A stretch of 64,000 bases of DNA, taken from assembly GCF_022201045.2 (NCBI RefSeq), contig NC_068562.1, positions 9,034,001 to 9,098,000 on the forward strand. Direction: 5' to 3'. This DNA is from Citrus sinensis (taxonomy: Eukaryota; Streptophyta; Magnoliopsida; Sapindales; Rutaceae). The translations under genes and the position numbers were made by a program. Positions 26,243-36,750 of the stretch are shown piece by piece (position 1 is the first letter of the stretch; each line of letters begins with the position of its first letter). The notes beneath the pieces were generated by a model, which saw only the letters and a list, made by a program, of their open reading frames with translations, made no database searches and was not told the origin of the DNA.

Positions 26243-26777
26243 TTATAAAATGGGACATTATCATTTTATTATTTAATATTTTTTAACATATCATTTTACC
26301 ATCAAAATTTTTTAATAGTTACTTTTTCTTATTTAATATTTCAGTTTTTATCATTTTACCACTAAATTGTTAAAGTTAAAATTTTCGTTAAAGATTTTTT
26401 TTACATAAATTATAGTAAAAGTTCATTTTATCCCTAATAAACTATATAAGTGTAATTTAACCCTCTAAATTAAAATAAAATACAAAATTAATAAAATACA
26501 AAGAAACAATGCTTTTATCAATTGATTATTTTATCTATCTTCAATAATTAATTGATAGAATTATAAATATTATATCTTGTGAAATTCTTAAAATACTGAA
26601 TCTATTGAAATTATTAAAATACCCCTGTGGCATCAACAAATAATAAAATTAATAATTTAGTGGTAAAATAATAAAAATTGAAACATCAAGTGAGAAGAAA
26701 GAATTGTCAGAAAATTTTGGTGATAAAATGATAGGTCAAAAACTATTAAGGAGTAAAATGATAATATCCTTATAAAA
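26243..26777. mobile_element. Long-TIR MITE, candidate 8-bp TSD
   Basis: 26251-26769 (519 bp) starts TGGGACATTATCATTTTA and, on the reverse complement of its right end, GGATATTATCATTTTA. The inverted similarity extends about 120-150 bp, sharing CATTTTACCA, CAAAATTTT and ATTTTACCACTAAAT. TTATAAAA flanks both sides (26243-26250, 26770-26777). It is AT-rich and non-coding. Confidence 0.7.
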
Positions 26778-28455
26778 CATATCCTTCCATTTTGGAAAAA
26801 AAAAAGGTTAATTATCTATTGTTTTTGGTACCTTTTTTTTTTTCAATGAAATTTGCGATTCCTTTATTCAGGAGGTAGACACACCATAAGTAGTTTGGTG
26901 TACATAATTGGATTGGATAAATATTAAGGATATTAGTTAATTAATATACATGATATTAATATACATGATACTTGCAAATGGTGAAAAGTCAGAAAAGAGA
27001 GAAATAATCTACAGAATAGGCCATATTAAGATCAGTATTCATTATTTCAGGAGATATGATCAAGAATTTGATCATCCTTAATTTGTACAAACAAAATAAG
27101 TTAATCATTTTTCATGGCTTAACAAAAAATTATCTTAGTAGCTAATTTTTTATTTTTTTTGAGCTTAATATATTTGAATGGATATTCCAACTAATATGGT
27201 GTTACAACACAACATTATGATACAAGTAACAATATTTACTGATATGATTTTGATCTATACTTAATAATAGAATTTCACATTATTAATTTCACTAGAATCC
27301 CTAGAGCACAATTGAACCTTTAGATATGCTAAAAAGTAAAAAATAAAACAAAAATAAATATTTCATTTCAATTTTTCTAATGCTTGCTTGCTCTTTCAAG
27401 ATGGAGAAATCGTAGAATACCTGTAGAATAAAAACTCAATTTATAAATTAAAAAATGTTAAAAAGAATTGCTCAATTATGCAGCATTAGAGAAAAAAAGA
27501 TAAAATAATCCCTAAGGGATAAAGAGAACTGTTGATATTGTCTTTTACTGAGATGGATGTTCTATAATTCAAAAATTCAAAAAAAAAAAATTGTTTCCCA
27601 AGATGATTCAAAAAAAAAAAAAAGAAGAAGTTAAGCTAACAACAAAATTTAAACTTTAGTACGAAATAAGCACAAAAAAAAAAACTACTTTTCAAACACA
27701 ATTATCTTTTATTTTTATCATCATCATCATTATTATTATTATTATTATTATTTGTATTTTTTCTTTTAGTCAAGGCAAGCCTAATATTTTTATTTGTATT
27801 ATTACTACTACTATTATTTATTTTTACTATTACTACAATTATTGTTGTTATCATCATCATTGTACCCTTGAGATTTATAGTTACATGTAATAAGAATGTA
27901 TATGCCCTACACTATTTTTGAACTATTGTTAGATTACTAAAATATTAATAACATTTTCATTACACTACTTATTTATATAATTTACAAAACTTAAGAACTA
28001 GTGTTGAAATAACTTTTTTTTTATTTGATATCTATGTTCATTACTTTAGAAGATTTGGTAGGAGATCTGATCATCTACACTTAAGTTTTTGACTTTGTAC
28101 ATATTAATGCTCATTTATCATTTAAAAAATTATAATTAGTTAACAACATTTTTTTTTTGGCAACGAGCGTTATTCTTTTTTTTTTTTTAAGTATGTGTGT
28201 CCTCTAAAAAATATATGCATATAGTGTTCAATTTGCAAAATAAATTCTTCAACTTTTCATGACTTAACAAGAATCGTTTGAAAATCTTATTTCAACTAAT
28301 ATGGTATTAAGAGAATATAACACTCTAGTAACAATATTTATTGATATGATTAATTTATTAATATATTATTTCCTTCCAACACCCACGAAATTATTTCCCC
28401 TTGGCCTCCTTCATTCTTCTTCATTTTTTCATCATTCTTAACTTTTTCTTATTTT
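26778..28455. other. AT-rich spacer with microsatellites
   Basis: No gene recognised. An ATC/ATT trinucleotide array lies at about 27719-27753. Confidence 0.5.
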
Positions 28456-28630
28456 AATCATAATTATAAAGCCCGCGATCAAGGGAAGTTTTGTCCAGAA
28501 AAGACAGTGATATATCTTAGATGCTAGATAAAAGAAGAAGGATGTCTTGTCTCTGGGGCAAGTTTCGTTTGTCTTGTCTTTAGGGCAAGTTTAGTAGAAA
28601 GTATTTTTTACTTGATATTCCTACTTTGTG

Positions 28631-29863
28631 ATGGCCAACAATGAGAGACAATCGGATTTTAATATTAATAACGGATATGCCAGCATGTCCATTGACGACG
28701 AGGAGGATGATGGGCTGATTATTGCAGGAGAGGACATTGATGATGGGAACAAGGTCAACATCGATTACCGGTGTTGTTTGGTGGGCAGATTTTTGACAGA
28801 TAAGGTGATTAATTTTGCTGCTATGAAAAACACAATGGCTTCTCTTTGGCGGCCAAGAAAGGGTGTCTGTATCAAGGATTTATCGCCTACGCTGTTTTTA
28901 TTTCAATTTTTTCATGAAATTGATATAAATCGAGTACTGGAGACAGGACCGTGGACTTTTGACCAGCACATTCTACTGGTTAAAAGGCTAGATGAGAACG
29001 AACAGCCGCAGAATGTTCCCCTGTTTCTTGCAGATTTCTGGATTCAAATATACAACCTACCCATTGGTTTCATGTCTGAAAAAATTCTGAAGAATATCGG
29101 AGATTATGTTGGCATTTTCTTGGACTCCGATGAGCATAATTTCATGGGAGTTTGGAGAACCTATATGCGCATTCGGGCATCCATTGATGTGAGGAAGCCC
29201 CTTAAGCGTATGATGAAGCTTAAAAAGGAGGGTGGTGAATGGATCTGGATAGACTTTAAATATGAACGATTGAATATTTTCTGTTTCATCTGTGGTTTAC
29301 TGGGGCACACAGAGAAACAATGTCCGAAGTTGTATGATTGTCCGTCGAGTGAGATTGTGAAGGTTTATGGTCACTGGCTGAAAGCGCCGAGCAGGAGGAG
29401 CCTGATGAATTCCGGGGAAAAGTGGCTGAGATCAACGATGCCGGAAGAGAATAATAATGGAAAAGGAAACAGCGAGAAGTTTGCTGGTGCAATGGCGGTT
29501 GATTTGGTTATTAACGCAAATTCTGGAGCTAATATGCGTAACATAAGGGATTATAGTATCAATGCGGGGATTGAGGGGATCAATAAGGAAAGCAACAGCT
29601 TGATAACAATCGGGAGACATTTGCATATCAATGAAAAGTCAACAATGGGAATCATTAATGATTTGAGCGAGGAAAAGATTCTTGACGAGGAACGGGAAGC
29701 TAGACTAATTGTTAATGAGTCAAAGAGAAGAAGATCTCAAGGTGGGCTTCGAAGTTCTGTGGGCTTTGAGGATACGGTAGCTTCTCCGGAGATGGATATT
29801 TCTGTGGAAGGAAAAAATGGGCAATCGGTGGGACTTGTGATCAAGGCCCACCGAGAACAATGA
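28631..29863 (+). CDS. LINE ORF1 (DUF4283 plus zinc knuckle)
   Basis: The 410-residue ORF1 protein is the RNA-binding partner of LINE retrotransposition. The N-terminal half (about residues 40-190, including WRPRKGVCIKDLSPTLFLFQ) matches the DUF4283 type common in plant L1 ORF1. A CCHC zinc knuckle, CFICGLLGHTEKQC, lies near residue 216. I take the ATG at 28631 as the start; an upstream GTG is in frame. The stop overlaps the ORF2 start by four bases (ATGA), which suggests coupled translation. No break seen. Confidence 0.9.
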   Translation: MANNERQSDFNINNGYASMSIDDEEDDGLIIAGEDIDDGNKVNIDYRCCLVGRFLTDKVINFAAMKNTMASLWRPRKGVCIKDLSPTLFLFQFFHEIDINRVLETGPWTFDQHILLVKRLDENEQPQNVPLFLADFWIQIYNLPIGFMSEKILKNIGDYVGIFLDSDEHNFMGVWRTYMRIRASIDVRKPLKRMMKLKKEGGEWIWIDFKYERLNIFCFICGLLGHTEKQCPKLYDCPSSEIVKVYGHWLKAPSRRSLMNSGEKWLRSTMPEENNNGKGNSEKFAGAMAVDLVINANSGANMRNIRDYSINAGIEGINKESNSLITIGRHLHINEKSTMGIINDLSEEKILDEEREARLIVNESKRRRSQGGLRSSVGFEDTVASPEMDISVEGKNGQSVGLVIKAHREQ

Positions 29864-31388
29864 GTGTGTTAAGTTGGAACTGCCGTGGGCTAGGCCACCC
29901 ACAGACAGTTCAAGTCTTGATTGAGTTGGTCAGATGTAAAAAACCTACTATTATTTTTCTCATGGAAACGTTGTGTGGTAAGGATAAATTAGAGAGTGTC
30001 AAGAGGAAGATGGGGTTTAATGGGCTTTTTGTGGTTGATCGCGTGGGCCGTAGTGGGGGGCTTGCTCTTCTTTGGGATGCCAATACAAATGTCTCTTTAT
30101 TGAGTTATGCGAGGAATTTCATTGATGTTCATGTGGAGGTAGCTGGGTTGGGGGATTGGAGGCTAACTGGTTTCTACGGTTTCCCTGAATCGAGTCGTCG
30201 TCGTCAATCTTGGGATTTACTTCGATTTCTTTCTTCTTCCTCAACTACCCCATGGGTTTGTCTTGGGGATTTTAACGATTTATTGGCAGCAAGTGAGAAA
30301 AAATGTAGACTTGAGCATCCTCAGTGGAAATTGCAGGGATTTAAGAAGGCTATTTCTGATAGTGGATTGTTGGATGTTGAGATGGAAGGATATCAATTTA
30401 CTTGGGAGAGATCCCGAGGATCAGTGGATTGGGTGGAAGAGAGGCTGGATAGAGTCCTAGCCTCAGCTGAATGGCTTCATCGTTTTGCTCGGGTTAAAGT
30501 TATGAGCTTGGAGGCCTCTTGTTCTGACCACTTACCTATTTTCATGGATCCGAATCCTATTAATACTACCAGTAGGCATAAGCGATTCCGTTTTGAGAAT
30601 TTGTGGCTGCGAGAACGGGATTGTGTTGAGGTTATTACAAATAGCTGGAACTCTTCTTCGGGTTGTTCCATCCAGCAAAAGATTGCGCGGTGTGGTGCTG
30701 ACTTGTTCCAGTGGGGGGGTCATTTAGCTCGTGATTTTCGTAAGCGTATCTCTGATTGTAAATGTCTTATGGCTCGGTTAAGGGGGCGGCGTGACCAAGG
30801 GAGTGTGGAGGAGTTTGTGGAGGCCAGGAATCGGTATAATGCTCTCCTCCATAGTCATGAAGTCTTCTGGAAGCAGAGAGCAAAATCCCTTTGGCTTAAA
30901 GAGGGAGATAGGAATTCACGGTTTTTTCATGCTACGGCTTCAGCAAGGAAGCGTAGGAACTCTATTGAAAGATTGCGAAATAGACAAGGAATTTGGAGCT
31001 CTAATCAGGAGGAGATTGATGGGATGATTGTGGATTATTTCAGCACATTATTTCAGACTGAAGGTTGCAGTAGTGAGGAGGTTTTAAGATGTGTAGAGAA
31101 GAACATCACCGAGGATCAGAACATGATGCTCTTAGCTCCATTCTCAGCTGTTGAAGTTAAAGATGCCTTGTTTGATATGCATCCGGAAAAATCTCCAGGG
31201 CCTGATGGTATGAATCCTGCCTTTTATAAAAAATTTTGGAATATTGTTGGTGAGGATGTGGTGCAAGCTTGCTTGAACTTTATTAATAGGTGTTCCTTTC
31301 CGGTGGGACTTAATGATACATCTATTATTTTGATTCCGAAAAAGCAGCAGCCTGAGACCTTAGCTGATATGCGGCCCATTGCGCTGTG

Positions 31389-32752
31389 TGTTGTGCAAAT
31401 TTTAATGTACTCGCAAGCGCACGAATCTATTGTAGTATAGATCTATGGTGACGAGTGTCGATCCCACGAGGAGGTGGATTTTAATTGTGTAGAATTAATT
31501 TTGTAAATGGGTTGTTGGATTTATGGTGGAAATGATTTGGTATATGCTAAAACTTAAATTAAAATGGCGAGAATAAATTCTAAAATTGGAATTGCAATGG
31601 CGAGAATAAATTGAAGATAATTCTATTGAAATGACGTACTTGGGTATCTGGATCCGTATCAACATGCATCATGGGCTAAATAATCCGTATTAATGCCAAT
31701 TAAATCATGAGGGGGGAATCCACACCTCATGAACCACGCTCTAATCAATATGGTGCTAAGGGCTTATCGTGCCAAATAATAATAACCTTGTACCAGAGGG
31801 CCGGTGAAACCAAGGCGGTACTAGACAAGATTAGTATTATTTGTCGACGAGAAGTCAAAACATCCACAAAAACTAGAGGGGAAGAGAAAATAAATTTACC
31901 AAATAAAGCCCATGACACATGTTGAGACTTCACCTTCAACCCAAGCTTGAAAGAAAATTAGCCACTCATAATTGAACTAGGGGCAAAATGGGAATTTATT
32001 AAAATACGAAGAAAATACAAGATGGAGAGGGAATTACAGAAAACAGAGTCCAAAAATGGATTCAGAGATATCAAATTAGGGGGGGGAGGCCCCCTTTTTA
32101 TAGATACATGGAGTAAATCATGGCCATCGGATTAAAAACAGTTTGGACGCTCAGGATTGCGCCACGTCATCAGTCAACAGTCCACGTTTGACCACGCGGA
32201 TGAACAGTAACACGGTTTGACCCGACTTTGAACAGTAACGCGGTTTGACCCGGATGAACAGTAACGCGGTTTGGTTGAAAATAATCCTGTGTGATGCATG
32301 CACCGTACGCGAGATTTTTCGTCCACTGATATGCTGCCACGTCACCATCAACAGTACATAAGAATTTTAGTCCAACAGGATCGTGACACCTCATCAGTCA
32401 ATGCCACATCATCGGTCAATGCCACGTCATCATCCGTCTATGTGAACAGTGTCGTGAACAGTAACGTATACAGTACCGTACACGTGAATAGTGCCATTTT
32501 TCCTTTTATGCTCCTCCTAAGGTTTTCGACCGTCCTGAGTTCAAAAGTGATGTCCGTTTTGCCGTCTGATCTCTCCTTTATTGTGAAATGACTATAATGC
32601 CCCTAAAATACATAAAATACTTAATTAAAATAAAACACATGTAATTAAATCACAAGAAGGTTAAATATATAAAAGTAAGGGTTGTTAGTAAGACTTAAAA
32701 TGTAAAATGACGGTTTTCTCCTTTATAAATATGCATTTTCTAATACTCAACA
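31389..32752 (-). repeat. 3' LTR (left copy)
   Basis: 1364 bp, with TG...CA ends (TGTTGTGC...CTCAACA). All checked stretches match the right copy at a constant offset of 11,155 bases. It includes three tandem units around GAACAGTAACGCGGTTTGAC at about 32195-32275. Confidence 0.96.
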
Positions 32753-32760
32753 CACCCCCC
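32753..32760 (-). promoter_or_regulatory. Polypurine tract
   Basis: On the minus strand GGGGGGTG abuts the 3' LTR. This is the expected site for plus-strand DNA priming. The longer motif GGTTGGGGGG recurs inside the element at 34161-34170 and 34584-34593. Confidence 0.7.
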
Positions 32761-32764
32761 AACC

Positions 32765-33617
32765 AGCTTATTGCTAGTCCCTAGCAAATAAAGCGAAAAC
32801 AAAATTCAAATTCAAAATAATTTTTTTTTTTTGTTTTAATAGAAACACTCGTATTTATTCCATCAGATTGATGATAACACTCAAATAAAAGTATAAGCAT
32901 TATCTCCAGTCTAAAGCAACATCACACCCACATCAACCATCCACATGAATTAGCCCAGTAGACTTTGTTTTAGCTACTCTCAAGAATGACATGTCAAACC
33001 CCAAAATCTCACTGGAAGTAGTGACACTCTCACAAATAAATTAATCCCAATAAAAATAGTCACTCCAATGAATGGTAATTGAGAGAGAAAATAATAAAGA
33101 AGTGATATCACATGCTCTCACCAAGATGAAATAAATATGCCCTTAGCTTAGAAATAATACGATCTCAAGTCAAATAAAATGTTAGTCAACCCACTTTATT
33201 TATCTTTTTTTTTTTTTTTATGCATCACTACATCTTTTTAGCCCATATAACTAGCTTCTACTTCAAACTATAGTTCCCTAAAATCAAGAAGGACTTTTAT
33301 TAGGATGAAACGTAGGCTAGGGACATGGCTAACAAAGAAGGAAAATAAGGAAAACAAAGTGTATGTTTGAGAAAAATGCAGAGAAAATTTTTTTTTTTTT
33401 TTTTGGAAGTTGCAAGGTGGATTTCACCTATTTTTATTCTTTTGAAACAACAACTTTTGTTTTTGTTTTTTGTTTTTTTTTTTTTTTTTTGGCATAACTT
33501 CACTGAACAACATAATTATTTACATTTTCTCAAACATAAATAGGTGATGGAACTTATAAGACATCGGGTAATACTCCAAATCGGAGTGGGTCAAGATGAT
33601 AAGTTGACAAAGAAAAT

Positions 33618-33656
<39 letters not shown>

Positions 33657-34680
33657 GCTCAAAAGGGTTAACTATGGATATTTAATAAAAGGGATGGCTA
33701 GAAAGGCTCAAACGGATCAAAGATGGCCTTTCCATCGTCTTTTAGAGCTCTGAATAACCTTCCATATCTACTAGTTAGATGAGCCTCCAAATGTAGCAAC
33801 ACACTCTTTTTTCTTTTTTTTTTTATTTTACAAATTTTTTTTTTTTTTTAGGGTTAACTCAAAAGTAATTTAGAGATCGTGTATAAAATAATAAACTACT
33901 AAGCTGTATAAAGAGTGGGCAAAAGGGTTATTCTCCAAGAAAAATAATAGGCTCAAAAACTCACTTGGTACTTATTATGACATGTTCATTCCTTCAAGCA
34001 ACTCATATATGTCTCCGACATCAACATGTAGAGTAGCAAACATAATGTAACATCACTTAAGACCAAAGATAATACAAATACTAAAATTTAAAATTAATCA
34101 TGTCACCCAATGTTAAAACAAATCACACAAAATTTTTTTTTTTTTTTAAACAACATTCTACCCCCCAACCTATTCTAAACATGAAAGGAAAATATGCATG
34201 CAGAAATGTGAAAATGATGCATAAAAACTAATTAGAAAAGTTACACGTAAAATGATAGAAAACGAAAATGATTTTTTTTTTTTTAAAGAAGATGCGTTTC
34301 TAGAGGAACTACACTCCATATTCAGCCATCTTCGACTCAAAAGTTGGAAAATGTATATTTATAGAGGAGAAATTAAAAAGAAGAAAAATAAACATAAACA
34401 CATAATAAAGAAAAAGAAAATGTCTGAATTTTTTTTTTTTTTTATAAACGATGAAGATGCGTTTCTAGAGTCACTACACTCCATATTCAGCCATCTTCAA
34501 CACAAAAAGTTAGCAACAGTTAGTTTCTACAACAAAAATTAGTAAAAACTTAACCAAAATTCTACAATTGTCGACTATTCCCTCCCCCCAACCAGAACGA
34601 AACATTGTCCTCAATGTTTGAAAGGAAAGAAGTAGAGTTTAGAAGACATCACCTGGGTGGTGCAACACAGAAGAAAATAT
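32765..34680 (-). other. Non-coding 3' region of the LTR element
   Basis: No coding sequence recognised. It is rich in T runs, including 34 T at 33619-33652, and holds two extra polypurine-like motifs and a partial duplication (34288-34512). Confidence 0.6.
34288..34512. repeat. Imperfect direct repeat inside the LTR element
   Basis: GAAGATGCGTTTCTAGAG followed by CACTCCATATTCAGCCATCT occurs at about 34288-34346 and 34453-34512, each preceded by a T run. Confidence 0.75.
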
Positions 34681-35349
34681 TTATAGGCGGAGAGTTAAAT
34701 CTAATTTGTACTTCTTACTGCTGCTACTGTTACCATCATTATTTGGACGCTCCAACACGAAGGTCCAGGGGTCTGGCTCCGGTCTATAAGCTTGTAACAG
34801 ATCAAGTAGCTCATTAGCAGTGTGAGCACAAATAAAAAGTTTTTTCACATTAGCGGGAATGAAATAGTTTTTTATTGCATGGTTAAGAAATGCGATAAAG
34901 CCATCATAAAAGTTATTGACATTTAACAAACCGATGGGTTTTTGGTGGATGTGCAGATGGGCCCAAGATGCTAGTGTCATAAGTGCCTCTAGTGTTGCAA
35001 GATCTCCTGGAAGGAAAATAAAAGCATCAGCATGATTAAGCATTTCAGTTATTCTTTCTTGCATACCTGAGACGACTAACTCTTCTCCAGTTGATGAGTC
35101 AGACGAACTGCCCAATGGTTTTAGGACTCTTGGGATGATGCCTAACACTTGACTTCCTCTGATAAAAGCTGCTTCTGAGACCATTTTTGATAACCCTCGG
35201 TTACCTCCTCCATACACCAAATGTAATTTTCTCGCTGCTATGCTTCGACCAAGATCTATAGCTGCCTCAACGAACTCTTTATGTTTGCCATAGGTAAATC
35301 CAGAAAGCACACAAATGTTCTTGAATTGTCTATTGGGAGTAGCTGCCAT
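34681..35349 (-). CDS. LOG-like protein carried by the LTR retrotransposon
   Basis: An intron-less ORF of 222 residues from the ATG at 35349; an in-frame extension to 35460 would give 259. It matches the LONELY GUY fold along its whole length. LOG enzymes release free cytokinin base from cytokinin riboside monophosphate. Matching segments: FKNICVLSGFTYGKHKEF (9-26), LVYGGGNRGLSKMVSEAA (44-61), VLGIIPRVL (68-76), MQERITEM (96-103, with the conserved Arg99), DAFIFLPGDLATLEALMTL (108-126), HQKPIGLLNVNNFYDGF (135-151). The signature PGGxGTxxE is altered to PGDLATLEA, with Ala122 in place of the catalytic glutamate and Asp116/Ala118 in place of glycines. The nucleotide-binding GGG is kept. Enzyme activity is therefore doubtful, but the frame is open. 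It probably derives from a spliced host mRNA, since host LOG genes have introns. Confidence 0.9.
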   Translation of the reverse strand: MAATPNRQFKNICVLSGFTYGKHKEFVEAAIDLGRSIAARKLHLVYGGGNRGLSKMVSEAAFIRGSQVLGIIPRVLKPLGSSSDSSTGEELVVSGMQERITEMLNHADAFIFLPGDLATLEALMTLASWAHLHIHQKPIGLLNVNNFYDGFIAFLNHAIKNYFIPANVKKLFICAHTANELLDLLQAYRPEPDPWTFVLERPNNDGNSSSSKKYKLDLTLRL

Positions 35350-35690
35350 TGTGATACTTCTCGAAAACAATTTGTGAGTGCTTGACAAAAAGGAAATCAC
35401 ATTTAAGAATCTTGGTGACAGTGGATCACAGTTATGTATGAGGTAACATGTCAGTGTCAAATAACGCGTAAAGCACGTGGCTCGCTAGTCAAAAAGGAAA
35501 CAGTAAAAGGGAAAAAGAAAACAGTAATAAGGAAAAAGCAAACAGTAATAAAATTTTTAAAGACAATAATGCACACAATAAAACAATAGTGAAATAAAAT
35601 AACAGTAAAGTAAAAGGATATTTACAGGTAGTTGCGACTGTGGCTCACATCTTCCTCTGGTTTTACGTCCAGAAACGGCTTGAACGCCCT

Positions 35691-36248
35691 CTATGGGTCG
35701 AGGATAGGCTTCCTATCCAGTTTTCTTATAAACTGGCAAACAGGGTCGTTTATAGTCAGATTCCCGAGACTATATCGTGCATGCTCTTTCTGGAATAATG
35801 GCCATAACTGGAGAATCGCTCCTTGCACATATCCACTGGGATGCGTTTCAAGAGACAAAAGGATATCATCCAATGACTCCTTATTCAAGCCATCCCTAAT
35901 GAATTGAATCTTATCTTCCCTGTTATCAGACACCATTCCTAAAGAACATGGGTTTTTATTGCAACTCATTCTGGCACACTTATGACAAGCAACAGAAATT
36001 CTTCGAGCTCGTCGTTTTCTTGCATAATTTCCTTTACCACAACCAGGCATGTATGCAATAAATTTTGGAGGTAACTCACCTGCCGATCGTACTTTAGCCT
36101 CGATTAACCAACGGATGTCAGCAGGTATGTTATTCCTCATGAGTAATCGCATGCGTTCGGACCGAGCTTTATAGATCGTAAGGAGGGCATTCTGAGGAAG
36201 TGAAGGGAATCGCTTGTGAAGTTTCGCTAGAATCTCGTTTTTGTCCAT
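35691..36248 (-). CDS. Basic Cys-rich protein resembling flexivirus nucleic-acid-binding proteins
   Basis: 185 residues. The centre has a glycine/basic run, GCGKGNYARKRRARRIS (69-85), then four cysteines spaced C88-x2-C91-x4-C96-x4-C101, then a segment ending KIQFIRDG (113-120). This order (G-rich turn, Y-A-R-K-R-R basic patch, C4 zinc-binding cluster, hydrophobic-acidic helix) is the layout of the nucleic-acid-binding proteins of carlaviruses and relatives (Pfam family Carla_C4), including the larger versions in citrus-infecting mandariviruses, some of which suppress RNA silencing. The spacing between cysteine pairs is shorter here. The flanking halves (1-65, 125-185) are not recognised. Similarity was judged by eye only. 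The ORF is intact and lies between the 91-residue ORF and the LOG-like ORF. It could instead be an unrelated zinc-binding protein. Confidence 0.6.
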   Translation of the reverse strand: MDKNEILAKLHKRFPSLPQNALLTIYKARSERMRLLMRNNIPADIRWLIEAKVRSAGELPPKFIAYMPGCGKGNYARKRRARRISVACHKCARMSCNKNPCSLGMVSDNREDKIQFIRDGLNKESLDDILLSLETHPSGYVQGAILQLWPLFQKEHARYSLGNLTINDPVCQFIRKLDRKPILDP

Positions 36249-36389
36249 ACCTTCGCCTCAGAATATCAGTTATTATGGGAAACTGAAGTAACCGACTTGA
36301 TTGTCACGGAGTACCGTTATCCGCCACTTCACCGGGGTAATAAACTAAAGCACACAAATAGAAAAACAAATTAAAACACACAAAGAAAA

Positions 36390-36665
36390 TTAAAATCGTC
36401 CTCTTATTGAATTTACCTCAAGCTCCAACTGGATGTCGTAAACACTTCTCTCAATGTCTCTGAGTTGGCTTTCTAAACCCTCAACATAGGCTACTAACTC
36501 TGGTGGTTGTAGAGCCCAAATGCGTTGTGTTTTACAAAATTGAATCTGCCTTTTGAGATGAGTTTTGACACGTTGAAGTGGTTTAAGAATGTTCAGGAGG
36601 AACGGTCTAAGTATGAGACTCATGATTAAAAATGATAAGAGAAAACTTAATGGTGAAATAAACAC
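36390..36665 (-). CDS. Small hydrophobic/coiled ORF downstream of pol
   Basis: 91 residues, not recognised. The N-terminal 35 residues are hydrophobic (FISPLSFLLSFLIMSLILRP) and could anchor in a membrane or act as a signal. The middle is basic, and the C-terminal half (PPELVAYVEGLESQLRDIER) looks like a short coiled coil. Translation could also start at the internal Met (MSLILRP). It lies 85 bases after the pol stop and 141 bases before the Cys-rich ORF. Whether it is expressed is unknown. Confidence 0.45.
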   Translation of the reverse strand: MFISPLSFLLSFLIMSLILRPFLLNILKPLQRVKTHLKRQIQFCKTQRIWALQPPELVAYVEGLESQLRDIERSVYDIQLELEVNSIRGRF

Positions 36666-36750
36666 ACTTATGCAAAAACAATTTCAATTAGCAAAAGAAT
36701 AATATAAAGAACGAAAACAAAATCAAATCAACGAAAAGAAAGAAAAAAAA

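Noticed and set aside
32151..32591. Short ORFs in the LTRs (also at 43306-43746)
   Set aside because: They fall in LTR sequence with tandem repeats and recur only because the LTRs are identical; no protein features.
34681..35460. 259-residue start for the LOG-like protein
   Set aside because: The extra 37 residues have no LOG counterpart; the ATG at 35349 gives the usual LOG length. Kept only as an alternative.
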